NCBI RefSeq assembly: GCF_008831285.2
Contig: NC_045142.1
Coordinates: 10,163,952-10,227,951 of the forward strand
Direction: 5' to 3'
DNA: 64,000 bases
Origin: Nymphaea colorata
Lineage: Eukaryota; Streptophyta; Magnoliopsida; Nymphaeales; Nymphaeaceae
Shown here: piece after piece, positions 1 through 12,858 of the stretch
How positions within the stretch are numbered: the first letter of the stretch is position 1
Layout of the letters: each line of letters begins with the position of its first letter
Program-made: the position numbers and the translations under genes
Notes under the pieces: generated by a model
Seen by the model: the letters and a program-made list of their open reading frames with translations, nothing else
Told to the model about the DNA's origin: nothing
Database searches by the model: none

Positions 1-39
1 TTTTTAGCTAAGATTGATGGTCACAGCAGTATAAAATTC

Positions 40-76
<37 letters not shown>

Positions 77-716
77 TGTGTCAATGTGTTGTGTGTCTGA
101 CGTGTTGGGAGGAAGGGGGATGGAATCACCAAGATATGAGCCCTACTGCTCCATATCATTGTCTGGAACGTCCTTAATACGGTCCCAAATTGGTGACGAA
201 AGGAGAACCGCCCTCGTCCTCCCCAACCCCAACACACAGACAAAAGGAAGTAAGATCAAGCCTGGTAAAAAGATTAAAATAAGAGTCAAAAGTGCAGTTT
301 TGGATTCAACAGCTAAAGGAGATCTAGTACCTGCGAGTTAGGTCGAACGATTGGAATTGGATGGCAATCAGTGTTTTTTTTTTCAGAACAATTAGACTGG
401 ACTACACCTGAATTATAAACGTAACTTCAAGATCAAAATATCATTCCTAAGATTATGCGGAATTCTCCATCCTTGAGCTTCTGCTACTTCCAGAATAAAT
501 TCGATACTACTTCCGATCATGTATGATAAAAGAAAAGAAAAGAAAAGAAAAGAAAAGAAAAATTATTCATAAGTATGTATTGGTTCAAACAGTCAAGAGA
601 TGGTAGAAAGGCCATCTCCGCCAAATGAGGATACTCTTATGCGCGCAGCTAACAACATGACTTTCAGGCAACGAACTACCCATTACGACACGGATAAAAA
701 ATGCACTGCCACAAAT
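1..716. other. Non-coding window edge with microsatellites
   Basis: No gene is recognised. A (TG)n run lies at about 43-73 and an (AAAAG)n run at about 528-561. Short open frames on both strands are broken or made of the dinucleotide run, and show no recognisable domain. Confidence 0.5.
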
Positions 717-1166
717 TCAATTATAGAACATGAGAGCACTAAGCACCAAACTTACTGATTCATTAAGACGACTGTAACGGTTTGGCTGAGATTCCCCCAA
801 AAACCCCGTGACACTCCGCAAATAACCACCCCTTTCAAACAGCTTCGCCGCCGGAACCCGCTGGAGGGGAGTCGAGAAACGCAGACGGGCTGCATTCGTC
901 TCATCGAAATAGGTTCTATGACCACCAGAAACCACGAGTCCTGGACGAACTCGACCTTGAGAAATCCCGACCAGGGCCTCCACAGGTGGGGGAATGCCGG
1001 CTCCCGCCGCCGCTCCGGCAATGGGGAAACCTTGTCTCGCTGTCAGGCACCTAAGAACCCGGTGCATTGTCGGAGTTGAACCGGAGGGAAACGCTATAGC
1101 TCCCGATCTTGAAGCCGAAGGCCCCCGCCGGTCTAGGGTTTCGACGGAGAATAAGGAAAAGGGCAA
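717..1166 (-). CDS. Doubtful small hypothetical protein
   Basis: A 149-codon open frame lies in a locally GC-rich block (about 830-1400) that stands out from AT-rich surroundings, as plant first exons often do. A second in-frame Met at residue 34 would start a segment rich in Arg, Ala and Gly with few acidic residues, which could be an organelle-targeting peptide. I recognise no family. The opposite strand is also partly open across the same block, so coding is unproven. It could equally be a gene fragment or a GC-rich transposon piece. Confidence 0.25.
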   Translation of the reverse strand: MPFSLFSVETLDRRGPSASRSGAIAFPSGSTPTMHRVLRCLTARQGFPIAGAAAGAGIPPPVEALVGISQGRVRPGLVVSGGHRTYFDETNAARLRFSTPLQRVPAAKLFERGGYLRSVTGFLGESQPNRYSRLNESVSLVLSALMFYN

Positions 1167-2857
1167 AACTAACGTTAAATTGTTGGAAGAAGTCTGAGAA
1201 ATGCAAAATGATTTTGTAATTGTCGACGTTAAACGGTGCGTTTCGCCGCAGAAGATGGCGCCAATCCCCCTCCGCCGACTTATCTGCGAATTGCGGGTCG
1301 GGTTGGTGCTTGAGAGATCTCAACCCGTTCTTCAGGGCACCGAAGGCTCGAAGCCAGAGGCGGGGGTCCGGATTTTCTTAGATCCGAACTTTGGGCACCA
1401 TCGCCAATCCAACCCCGGATCCATCAAATAAAATACAGAGGATCAGATAGCGACTGGACCTTGTCACATGTGAAATCAGATCCAAGATTCAGGCTGTTGG
1501 AAATGGATCCGATAGAGCTTCCATTAGCAAGGATCCAAGATAGCTCGCTTTTGGATCTTGGATTCTAACTCTTTTGGCTTCAAAGGATCCAATTTTACAT
1601 GTGTTTGATCCGGCCACATGTTTTTTCTAATTCAAATCCACAGCGGGTCTAATTTAATACACTTGTTTCAATTCCAACCCAAATGAACTTGGGTCCATAC
1701 TCAAATATCTGACAGGAGTTGTGACTACAGGACACCTACTAATTTAAAATAATAATACCATAAGAATCAAACAAACTGATGACCGTACTTTTACCAACTA
1801 GCCAATCCAACTAACGACCCTATGCCATCAACATGCCTTCAATTCGAACCGCCTTTTTATTTATTGAAATCGATTGGTTTGACCATATTTTTAAAACCCA
1901 ATAAATATGCAAAGACGAATTTAAAAATCATTCTACATGAGAAATGAATGAAGTAGAACAATTTATTTAATAAGCATGAACATGTTAGGTATTGGAAACT
2001 TTATAGCACCTTAAGGGCTATCTTGATTGATCAATTCGATCGTCATTGACTCGTTTTTTAAGCTACAAGGAATTTGCAAACTACCAAAATATGACGATTA
2101 ATTGGGAAATGAGGTTGCAACCTCACTAGTTTTTAGGTACTTCTCACACACCAAGTATATGTTCTGTGTGGTAAGTGCAAGCTCAGCTTGTTGTGAAGAG
2201 TGAAGTAGCATACAAGCTGAGCCAGCTTGGATAGAAATTCAAGTTCAACGCAAGTGCAAGTTTTATATCTGTTAAACAAGTTCCAGAAATATCATCATGT
2301 GGGTGTTAAGATTAAGTCTATCAGTAATCCGGGTCTGGTCTTAGGGGTTGTTTGGCAGTAAAAGCACTTTGTGGGTCTGGTTTTAGGGGTTGTTTAGCGG
2401 TAAAAACACTTTGTGAGTGTTCCAATTACCCGAAGATCCATGAATCTTTCGTAATTTTTTATTCATAATTTTTTAAGCAATTTTTTTATTCGTATTTTTT
2501 TTTAAGCAGATTCATTTAATACTCACACAATATTTATGCTATCAAACGGTCTCTTAGGCAAATTTCTAAAGTGTAAAATGTGACATAAACTAACTGATAT
2601 TCAGATCGTTTAAGCGAACCTTATTAATAATGAAGGAGAAGTAATTATACATGTATAATCATCAGAGTGCACAACATTTAATATATAGGTTCATGAAAGA
2701 CGAAGCTCTCAGGGATGTAAATCTAACTAACGTGACTAACTAACGTATAATATAAGTCAGCCGTTGCATTACGAGGATTAAATCGGCGGGCTTTACAATC
2801 TGCATTATAATCAAACGTTCTAAATTTCGGCTAATCCTGTCCACATTAAAATCAATC

Positions 2858-2861
<4 letters not shown>

Positions 2862-2934
<73 letters not shown>
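2862..2934. repeat. (CT)n-(TA)n compound microsatellite
   Basis: An uninterrupted CT run passes directly into a TA run. A GA run follows at about 2943, so the block lies next to the AT-rich repeat copy that begins at about 2985. Confidence 0.9.
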
Positions 2935-2938
<4 letters not shown>

Positions 2939-2984
2939 TACAAAGAGAGAGAGAGGGTGAGTGATTGGTAGGTACCATGCCACT

Positions 2985-3350
2985 TGGGTAAGGGGAAAAA
3001 ACCATACTTTTAAAATTAATGTTAAAAAACTGTTTTAAACAAAATATGAACCTTATAACGTGTTCATAAACATTAATTTCATTTAAATCATGCTTTAGTT
3101 CAAGTCATTTTTGTAAAACAAACAAAAAAAAAAGTTGATTTTGTACATCAAAATTTTGATGTTATAAGAGCTGTTCATTTTTTTGCTATTAAAAAATCAT
3201 TATTTTAAGTAAGAAAACAATTAAATTGAGATATTTTTCTCATCAAATCACTCTTAAGCTTATATCTACAAGGTTACATTTTAAAATTAATATTTTAATA
3301 ATTATCTTAAATAGGTCTTGTCTTTGTCTCTTACCCAATTGGTAAAGTTT
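2985..3350. repeat. Dispersed AT-rich repeat family, copy 1
   Basis: An AT-rich block of about 365 bp. It shares a run of short anchors with 9915-10230 and 10240-10570: 'aaaaccatac', a TTTTAAA-rich stretch, 'catgctttagttcaag', 'caaaattttgatgtta' and a closing 'gtctcttacccaattggt'. The ends 'cttgggtaagg' and 'cttacccaattgg' are roughly inverted, as in a MITE. No coding capacity is seen. Confidence 0.5.
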
Positions 3351-3363
3351 TTACCTTCTTTCT

Positions 3364-3403
<40 letters not shown>

Positions 3404-4473
3404 AAAGCTGAAATTCCAGGCTATTTTGAATTCTGTCCAATCTCAGCCATCACATGCATTGTATCCAACAAACATGATTAGACAATACCACCCAATGTAC
3501 TGTGAGAGGCTAAAAAATGTACACTCATTTAATGGGGTTTTTTAGATTTTATGATGATAAACACCGTCGCAAATGGTACATTTAGTTTTTCTAAACATCT
3601 AAAATTGTTTTTGATGAATTATATGGGACAACTATCTTCAAAATGTTGAATGAGAATTGCAATGATATGTGAATTGAAATCAGAAAAAAAAAACAGCAAT
3701 CATATAATATTTGTTGGATCATGACATCTAAATTACAGACCAGATTTTCAAGAGTTTTCAATTTTGAATACTTTAAGTACATTTATACAGTTGAATTATT
3801 GGGAAACAACCTATAATGGTAGCCCTCTTGGGCATCATAATTTCATGTCATGGTCCAGTTAGGACCATATTTATATAGTTTCTCTAATACCTCAACTAAA
3901 AACAGTGTCGACTTTTCCTTTTTCTGATAGTTGGCTGCTTTTTTAGCCATTTGAAATAAAAGATAAACTTCTTCTACCATGTTAGAGATTCTTCCTCAAA
4001 GCTTAAACCGTGTGACAGCTCCCTCATACATCACATTCGTCCACTTAGTCATCTTATAATATTGCAATAAACAAACATAAATCAAGCAGAAGATTATAGA
4101 AAGAAAGAAAAAAAAGTGGCAGAATCAACGAACTACCAATGTGCCCACTGTATTCATTCTCACCTCTTTAGGGAAAGGGCAGTCTAGAGCAAGGGATGTG
4201 CCTATTGCATTCCACATACTCCACCATATCTCTTTTAGAAGGCTTATAAGGTTCATTTTATGCCTAAAGATCCACTTACTTCTCCAGTCATCCACCTACT
4301 TTAATTTGCAGAAATGATCTCTACACAAAATTGTTCATTTTATGCCCAATTTACATTTTTGAAAATTTTTAGTGAGTGAATTTCAATTCTTCAAAATTGG
4401 AAGAGGGCCATGGCCATGCTGGCTCCATGTTAGCTCCACCTTAAGAATGTCTTATCCAACGTTGTCTTTTCAT

Positions 4474-4878
4474 TAGGGATGTCGATATATCTTATTTGAA
4501 TCAAATATATGGCCGAACCGATCCGAACAAATCAGATATGAAAAAAAACTTAATATTAAGAAATTGATCGAATTTGGATTCAATAAATGACATCCAAGAT
4601 TCGAAATTGGATTTGGATATTCAGACATATCCGATTGGATTCAGATATGGAATCGAATCGGATTCATTTTTAAACAAATATTCTATAGCTAATGCTATTA
4701 CATTTTGAAAATTGGCAAAAAAAAACTGTTTCAAAATTTGGATCAAATTCGGATTTCAAATTTGGATTCGAATATGACTTTTCTTTATTCGTATTCAACT
4801 CCAAATATGTGAATATCCAAAAAAAACATACATGATTAAGAGTATATCCGATGCGAATCTGATCCGTTGACATCCCTA
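4474..4878. mobile_element. MITE-like element with terminal inverted repeats
   Basis: The left end reads TAGGGATGTCGAT and the right end is the reverse complement of TAGGGATGTCAAC, giving an inverted repeat of about 12 bp around 405 bp. The interior consists of degenerate GGATTCGGATATGG-like repeats and has no coding frame. I cannot identify a clear target-site duplication, so the superfamily (hAT, Mutator or other) is open. Confidence 0.55.
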
Positions 4879-6406
4879 CTTATGCTGGTTTTGTACAAAT
4901 TGATAGTAGAAGATGAATTTCCTTGATATGTGGCTAGGGCATGCAAGGTCAGCGACTACTGTCGTATTGACTATCTTTCTAAGGGGCGTTTGATGGTTTG
5001 AGTTTTTGATTCAAGAATGAAAATTTCAGAATCAGAACAGATTGGAATGAAATAAAAATTCTAGGTTTTAGTTTCATAATTATAGAAACAAAATACCATA
5101 TTTGTTTAATAATTCCAACTTCTAAAAAATGAACATTTTAATTCTAAAATTTTATGAGTGTGGTTACATCAAACACCCCCTAAAAAACTAAAATCCCAAA
5201 AAACACCCCCTAAACAGGGGGTATTCTAGTCCAGCTTCACTTGCTACTATCCAATTTCAATAAAACCACCTGGTCATTACTCCAATAAAGACTATTCATC
5301 TCCTCCTGCACTAGTAAAATCTGACCCTGAATCAGGCGATTAGGGATGAACCCCCTTTGGTCTTGCCCAGTGGCGGAGCCACGTTATCGCTGCTGTGGGC
5401 AATTGCCAACACCAACTCTCAAAATTATTCTATTTACATATAAAAAACTTCATTAATTTTCAACTTTTTACATATGACTGCTCCTTAAAAATTTGAAATT
5501 TATAATAACAGTAAATTGTAACCAGAAATTTTTAGCTCTGCCACTAGTCATGCTTCTACTCTGGCAACCACAGCCCTCATTCTACTCACAACCACTTTAG
5601 TATCAGTTTATACAAGAAGTTGCATAGGGAAATGGGCGAAATTCTTGACTACCTTGCCTGATTTGAAAAATGTGCTACTACTTCAAGGAGATCATCATCC
5701 ACAGTCACCCAGACAGCATCAACATGTTGCATATGCATGAGTGGCAGGCCGTGGCCCCACCTAATTTTTTTTTAAAATTACATGTAAATGTTAGAAATTA
5801 CTTATCTTTTATAAAAATTTTGAAAAATGATATTTCGGTCGGTGTCAAAATTTAAAAACTTTAATTCGGCTCTCCTCATAAAAAATTTCATCCTTCGCCC
5901 TTGCTGGTGTAGGCAGTAGCCCACACGAGCCGATCAAAACCTCATTACAATATCTCAAGGATTGCCCACACCAGCACATCAAAATCTCATTACAATATCT
6001 CAAGATCACATTGCCATGACTAAAAAATTGTATCCTGTGCCCACACCAAACTTGTATTGTCAATGCAACTGCTCACGAACTAAAAAAAATATAGCTCCGC
6101 CACTGACATGCATCCACCAAATTGTTAAATTAGGTTAACATCTGTTTATGGTGCTATTAATCTTGGGAGTGAAGTAGTTGTGGGTTCTACCTTTGAAATG
6201 GTTGAATGTTTCAATTATGGCAGCTTCCTTTTATACGTGACAATGTTGTTTTCATCACCATTACCATTACGTTATTATGTCGCCATGAGAAATGTAGCTA
6301 CACCTTTAATTTTTCATTATCAGCCAAAACATTCTCAATTTCAAGATAGTATCTCATCACTTTATTAGCAATTGTCCCAGGGTCATAGCATGGTGAGGTC
6401 ACCCAT
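4879..6406. other. Non-coding region with transposon debris
   Basis: No gene is seen. Phrases such as 'gtggcggagccacg' (about 5372) and 'tagctccgccactgac' (about 6091) recur in inverted orientation, which suggests remains of non-autonomous DNA transposons. A 45-bp unit containing 'aaaacctcattacaatatctcaag' is repeated at 5935 and 5980. Confidence 0.4.
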
Positions 6407-6638
6407 GAGTAAGGTTGGGCGCTAGGCCGGGCAGATACCACGGGCCCAGGCCCAATAGGTAGGCCCGGATCAACCAAACGGGGTTTCGATTCGATAACTT
6501 TTACAAAAATTTTATTATTATTAATGATATATATTTTATATTAAAAAAACTTATATTTTAAAAAATATTTTTATAATAACTAGACCAAGTTCGGGCCGAG
6601 TTTCAAACATCGGGCGGGCCAGATGCCCACCCTTACCC
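6407..6638. mobile_element. MITE-like element with GGCCCG-rich ends
   Basis: The left end (gagtaaggttgggc) is matched by the reverse complement of the right end (gggtaagggtgggc). GC-rich ends flank an AT-rich core of about 100 bp. A related GGCCCGG-rich block is seen at about 55886-56115. Short ORFs in the element are chance frames. Confidence 0.5.
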
Positions 6639-7185
6639 TTGAAAGGTCTATGTACGTGTTAACTAGATTTTGTTGACAATTTGATTATTGAGTTTATATA
6701 TTACTAGGCAAGACATTGGGTGGGCCAGGCCGGCCTGTGCCTATGATTCGGGTCCAACCATCCAGGTCTCGAGATGGGCCAGCCTGCCTGTGCTGGCCCA
6801 TGCCTAAGGCCCAGACCTGAACCCAACCATCGAGGTGTAGTACAGCCTCCATTATCCTCTGTTTCTCTTGGTCTCCCTCTCCCATGGCACATCACTAGGG
6901 CGGGGACAAAAATCAAACTCCTTAAATCTTTGCAAATATTTTAAACAAAATATGTAATGCATTTATAATTAAAGACCACTTTAATGGAAAGCACGTCATA
7001 ATGAAGTTTTTTATGAAAAATGTTTTTTTTCTACCAAAAGTAATGCATCGTATATATAGTTTTATGTATGTCAAAACCAGGTTTGTAAATATAAATTTTA
7101 CTTTTACTCCATCAATGATTCTCACTTTGCTGCTCATACACGAGTGGAATTGAACAGTGAACTAAGCTAAAAACACTTAGAAGTC

Positions 7186-7600
7186 GTTTGATTGCTGTCT
7201 ATTGGGACATGACAGACATAATGTCCTATTCATCACACTCACACTATTGTCCTATCCCCACAAAAGAGAAGGGGGTCGGGAGCGGAGATGGAGGAGAAGG
7301 AGAGAGAGAGAGAAAGGTAAGGGCAGCTCGAGGATGGCGACAACAGTTCTGAGGCGAAGATGTAGACAAAGGAGAATGAGAGAAAGAGAAAGGGTGAGGG
7401 CAACACGAGGGCAGGAGGCCTGCTTGTTCTGTTCCACGCTGTTTTGAAGGATAGTTCGGGAAAGTATGGAAAAGAGGACAATTTATACTCCTTGACCAAT
7501 CGTCCTTCATGTCCATCCCGTATTGCGGACAGTGTTTGATAAAAAAATCGATTAAACAGGACACGCGGTTCCATTCCATGTGCCCTATGGCAATCAAAAG
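7186..7600. mobile_element. Candidate non-autonomous element
   Basis: The ends 'gtttgattgctgtctattggg' and the reverse complement of 'ccctatggcaatcaaaag' form an imperfect inverted repeat. The interior holds a purine-rich GAGA stretch that opens chance ORFs on both strands, with no recognisable domain. Its status as an element is inferred from the ends only. Confidence 0.35.
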
Positions 7601-7601
7601 C

Positions 7602-8520
7602 TCTCTTAATTACACATAAATTGAAACCCAACCCCTATTGGTTTAGGCTAGTGGCGGACCCACATGATGTCTCTTCACAAACTTTACTTGTTTTTATGTT
7701 AATACTTTCGTATCTTCGATTGTTTATATGTATATATGTGCGTCTTATAAAACATTAAGATTATTGAACTAGTACCCCACCAGCCACAATTTCTGGCTCT
7801 ATTAGTGGTTTCAGCTTTCATGATAAAATATTCTTCTTGTTCATCCAATAATTAAGATTATTAATGTAAAGAGAGCGTTTTCCACTAATAGTACAAAAGT
7901 TAGGTGTGTTTTAACAATATCCAAAAGTAAAATGTGTTCATTATTATTGGAAAATGTTTATGCGCTTTTTTTTTTTTGGTAAATTTTTCATTAGCTTTAA
8001 AGTTGAGGGCCCATGGGAGCAACGTTAAAGTGATATAAGAATAAAAATGCAACTGGACAGCCACCTTCTACCTAACGTCGCCCGTCCACTTTGTTTTCTT
8101 CATTTTTCCAAGATTGAATGTAACAAGCAGGCCAATAGCCGCCGTCCATCTCAGAGATGGAAGGTCCTTGGCACAAAAAATTTGCTAAGACATACAATAC
8201 AAGTAGGTATCCAAACGGTTCCGACTTGGTTCGGATCCATAATTCATCGCTTTACTCAGGATTCAATGCAAGTAGGATCCTGTTCATATCTGAGATGCGA
8301 TTTTGAATTCATTTACTTAGACCATGTACCGAGTCGGTGTCCAACTAGAATTGGGCTTCATTTTTTATTAGATCCAACTAAATGGATCCAGTTTGGGTTG
8401 CTGATAGGATCGTAGCGTACCAATTGGGACGCACCAAAATGCACAGCCCATCAAATCTTCTCAACAAGGAAAATAATGGCCCCACTCATGTAACTTATGA
8501 CGATTATTGCTCCCACAGTT
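7602..8520. other. Intergenic region, no gene seen
   Basis: A 122-codon frame at 8047-8415 (+) runs through GGATCC-rich degenerate sequence of the same flavour as 1440-1620. I read it as transposon-derived, not as a gene. Confidence 0.4.
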
Positions 8521-9120
8521 AGGGGTAAACAACGAGTCGGTCTCGGCTCGTTAAAGCTCGGCTTTTGAACGAGTTGGAGCCGAGTCATATATTTAACGAG
8601 TCGAGATCGAGTTCATGAGTCAACTTGTTCAAACAATCAAGTTGAGTTCGAGCTCAACACGTAACTACCGAGTTGAGCTCAAGCCTTAATCAAGTCGATA
8701 TATTCAAACAAATTTACAAGTTTGTCGAGCTTTAATCAAGTCGATATATTTCAAACAAATTTACGAGTTTGTCGAGCCTTAATCGAGTCAAGCTCGAGCT
8801 CAACATGTGCCGATGAATATCAATTCTATTCAAACGAGTTTGTCGAGCCTTAATCGAGTCGAGCCCGAGCACAACATGTAACTGGCGAGTCGAACTCGAA
8901 CTACTTCTGTCGAGCTATTCTCGAGCTCAAACTTCATGTATCGATGAATATCAATTCTATTCAAACAAGTTTGTCGAACTGTAATCGAGTTGAGCCCGAG
9001 CTCAACACGTAACTGCCGAGTCGAGCTACTTCCGTTGAGCTATTCTATAGGTTTCATTAGTCAAGCCGAGCTTGAGCTGACTGAACTTGGCCTCGACTCA
9101 ACTCGTGTTCACCTCTACCC
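8521..9120. repeat. Degenerate CGAGCTCGAG-type repeat block
   Basis: Several imperfect copies of a segment containing 'caagtcgatatattcaaac', 'gtttgtcgagccttaatcg' and 'gatgaatatcaattctattc' follow one another, with CGAGTCGAGCTCGAG motifs throughout. A related block lies at about 55790-56470. Such blocks are common in plant intergenic DNA and are probably old non-autonomous transposons with internal tandem repeats. Confidence 0.6.
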
Positions 9121-9914
9121 ACAATCACCAGCAGATTAAGGAATCTCATCTACAATATACATAGACCTCAATGGTATGAGTTTCCCAATACCCTATATTA
9201 TAGGGTCAAGAAAAAAAGAATACTATTTACTAGAGGAGCATACTTTAGCTGGTGGAGCAGATAGGTCAATGAGAGTTGGTCATTAGTTTGATTCATGTAG
9301 GTATTCCTATTTTATATTGAAAAAAATGGTAGTGTGACACTATGGTTTAAGGTATACTACGTGTCTCGAAGCGGCAATAAACCCAAAAGTAGGGAGAAAG
9401 AGCCTTTCTTCGGGCAGAAAAAAGAAAGAGAATAATATCTTATTACTAACTCAATATGAACTTGCTATATATTTTATAAAAAAGTCTGAATTTTAGTTCC
9501 AAAGCCAGACAATAAACTTAACCATTTGCCCCATTTTACAGGTAAAGCCTCTAAAAGGCAGGGTAAAAGATTTACCTAAAAAAGTGCTTAAAAGAGTGCA
9601 TAATATCTTGCTCATCTGTTGGCTTTCTTTTCCATAATACCTACCTCACTTTTCTTATTTTTCTGCAAGCCATACTTTTGCTAACAGCTAAAAATAAGTT
9701 GCATCCATAACATGCTTGGAAAACGTGGAAATATGTACTTTCAATATCACAATTCTAACTTAAATACCGTTTTTTGTTTTTTACTTCTGGCACTAAAACT
9801 GAAGTCTGATAAAAAAAAAAAAAAAAAAAACTTCCGATCATATTTAGATTTTATGGTTAAAATTGAGAAAGAGAGAGACGGAGAAAAAAGAGAGAAAAAA
9901 TGGTAAAAACTATG

Positions 9915-10570
9915 AATAAAAACCAGACCCTTTAATTTTTTTCTAAAAATTTTATTTTAAATAAAATATAAACATCCTAATGTATTTGCAAAAATTATTT
10001 TGATATAAAACATGTTTTGAATCAAGTTGTTTTATAAAAAAAGATGTTGATGGAATTGAGAGCCATTCATTTTTTCTTACTATAAAAACACAATTAAAAC
10101 CTAAAAAACATATCAACTTAATATATATTTTCATCAAAGTATCATTAAAATCATATTGGTATGGTCAGATTTAAAAAAACACTTTAAAGGGTCTGGTTTT
10201 TGTCTCTGACCTATTGGTCTAGTTTATACCAATATATATATATATATAATTGGTAGATCTCAAACAACTAAACCAAAGATAAGAACAATACCCTTTAAAG
10301 TTTTGTTTAAAAATACAAAATACAAACATCATAGTACATTTATAAAAACTAATTTGACATAAAACATGTTTTAGTTCAAGTTTCTTTGTGAAAAACGACG
10401 ATTTCTTCGCCGTCAAAATTTTGATGTTATGTAAATAGTTTAATTTTTCTTATTATAAAAGTACAATAACATGCAAAAATACTTAACATATGTTTGATCA
10501 TATCTATAAGATTAGATTACATAAAAAAAGATAAGTTTTTGTTTTGAATCTAGTGGTCTGGAACCTACCA
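9915..10570. repeat. Dispersed AT-rich repeat family, copies 2 and 3
   Basis: Two diverged copies lie head to tail, about 9915-10230 and 10240-10570, separated by a short TA microsatellite. Both contain 'aaaacatgtttt' followed by a 'caagtt' anchor, and a closing phrase like 'tctctgacctattggtct'. They match the block at 2985-3350. A partial relative lies at about 6905-7110. No coding capacity is seen. Confidence 0.55.
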
Positions 10571-11257
10571 ATCACTCTCCAAATATAAACAAATTCATAC
10601 ACCTAATACAATTTGGACGGTTCCGGCACACGGACTGTAACTAGAAATTGACAAACGCAGCATCACGGGGATCTCCTGAACAGGAAGCAATCCTATTTTC
10701 ATTCGTGCACTAATAAAGACAGTCAGATCTCTCGAAATCGACGGCGTCAGTCAACGTTCCTGTTCTAGGCGGCGTGGAACCGAACGCGTGGACAATCCAA
10801 CGGCTCAGATGGCAAGGCACGGAAAAACAGGTAGGAAGGGCACCGAGGGCAGTATGGGCCGGGGAATATTATCAGTTGGGCAATTTCACCCTCCTTGTTT
10901 TTAATGTGAATGTTGAATAATTGGTAGTGGGTGATGTCGAAGCAGGACGAGCAACTGTGACGGAAAGGGACGTGTCAGTGACTCCATAATTATCATCATC
11001 TCTCTCCATCCCCACTGTGCGCTCTGGATTGAAACCATGTCGTCAAATAATCAGAATCTTGAATCTCCCAAATTCAATGAATTGGTCAGTTCAATGATAC
11101 TGTTGAAGTATAATACATATAAGCAACAAGGGATTTGAATTTTGAAATCGTTGTCATGTATTATTTCTTTGAGCTGCAAATAGTGATAAGTGCAACAATT
11201 GAATCGAAGATTAAAGCATAAGGATCTAGTCTTTAGGTTTTACTTCAAAGCCTATTT

Positions 11258-11311
<54 letters not shown>

Positions 11312-12435
11312 CTAAAAATATTAAAAGACTGAATAACATATGATGTTATAAGCCAACAAATTGAATTTGTTTGACACCAGTTCAACGGTTGATTTTTAGA
11401 ACAGTTATCCAAATAATGAAATCCAAGGCACCTAAGATAGAAACTATTTTGGGCAAAAATTTTTGTGTCACATATTGCTTTGGGTGGTTGAATGTCGTTT
11501 AATATTGAGGGTCAGTGCTACCTAAAATTAGTTTAATTTTTTTGGCTCCCCGTTAATCTTAAATGTTCCAAGTATATCTTATTAGGAAAAAAAGAGTTAT
11601 ACATTTTCATTTCCAATTCAAATGATGCTTCCTTTTTTTTGTCTCTATCGCTGCCATTTTGTTTCTGCTTTCAAAATTTTGTTGGTTTTTTTATAAAATA
11701 CTTTTTAATGCATATTCATGTTCGCCTCATTAATGTCATGAAGCAATGACATGAAAGTTTTTTTATCTCCAAAAGGTTGGCACAACAAAGGGGACGCGAG
11801 TTGATAGACAATCAGATAGACAATCAGATTCTGCTTCGAACTCTTGTGTTGTTAAAATCTTTATATTTTAGAGAATCATTGATACCTAAGTTGAAGTATA
11901 GTGAATTACCCTGAAACATCCGAAACTTCTGAGAGATGGTGGGATTTGCGTCATACTCACTTCACCAACCAAAAATAAAAAAGCAAAAGCCTTAAACTGC
12001 TTTGGCTGTTAGCCGATTTGAGACTTGTAGCAATGACCAGCCGTCCTCAATTGTGCCAACTGCTTGAGTTCCTTTTATAAACATTACCTCCCCTTTTTCC
12101 TTGTGGCTCATAAGTTGGGAACCTTAGTTTTAGATCCATCTTTTTCTCTCTCTTTAAACTATTACAATGGACAATGGATACAATTGCTTTTCTATTGATA
12201 TTTCTCTCTCTTCCAACTATTACACTATAATGCCCAATGGATACAACTGCCTTTTCTATTAATATTTATCTCTCTGTTTTTTATTGACAATTTAAGATTG
12301 GTTCTTGAGATTAAAATTTTCCTACAAATTGTTTCCTCAATAAAGTAACATAAATTATTTTGAGAAGAACGTAGAAGAGTTATCTTGTCTTGTCCGCTGC
12401 CCCGTTAAAAATGCAGATATATGGATATAATATAG
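10571..12435. other. Region upstream of CBSX3
   Basis: No gene is seen. A GC-richer patch (10610-10900) precedes AT-rich sequence with a (TA)n run at 11260-11307 and TTTTTTCTC-rich tracts. It may contain distal regulatory sequence of CBSX3, but nothing specific is identifiable. Confidence 0.4.
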
Positions 12436-12520
12436 TTTGGAAAGAATTTCTGCATCATTCCTAACCAAATCAGGCTTAGATGTGAAGAATACCTTCGTTT
12501 TCATCCATTTCCCCTTACGC

Positions 12521-12528
12521 TATAAATA
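12521..12528 (+). promoter_or_regulatory. TATA box of CBSX3
   Basis: TATAAATA in the context 'acgctataaatacaac' sits about 30 bp upstream of a pyrimidine-rich CACTCACTCTCTTCC stretch, a typical plant transcription start. Its position fits the CBSX3 5' exon. Confidence 0.65.
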
Positions 12529-12858
12529 CAACTATTTTCTTGTCAATCCACTCAGTCACTCACTCTCTTCCTCTCTCCCTTGCCCGTGTGCGGAGGGTTT
12601 TGGTTCCTTTGTAACAGATCGCAAGCTGTGATAGAGTGAGCCTCTCCCTCTCTCTCTCTCTCTCTCGCTTGCTCGCTTTCTTTTTTTCTCCTGCGATCCT
12701 GGCTCATTCCTGTATCTCTCTTTGTTGGTTTAGTTGTCTGGATTTCTGAGTTCATGATTCCTTGCACACATAGATTCGTGGAGATCTCGTTAAGCTTTCT
12801 TCCTTATCTTTTGGGTGGTTTTCTTTTTTCTGTTTTTCAGGCAACACGAGAATCCAAG

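Larger units (their letters stand above)
1324..4473. other. Gene-free AT-rich intergenic region
   Basis: No gene is seen. The stretch holds GATCC-rich degenerate sequence (1440-1620), a short imperfect tandem duplication of about 42 bp (about 2333-2416), (CT)n/(TA)n microsatellites at 2862-2934 and 3366-3402, and one copy of the dispersed AT-rich family described separately. Confidence 0.5.

Noticed and set aside
7202-7631. Overlapping ORFs of 60-130 codons on both strands
   Set aside because: They are made by a GA-rich tract inside a MITE-like element, have no domain and are open in several frames at once.
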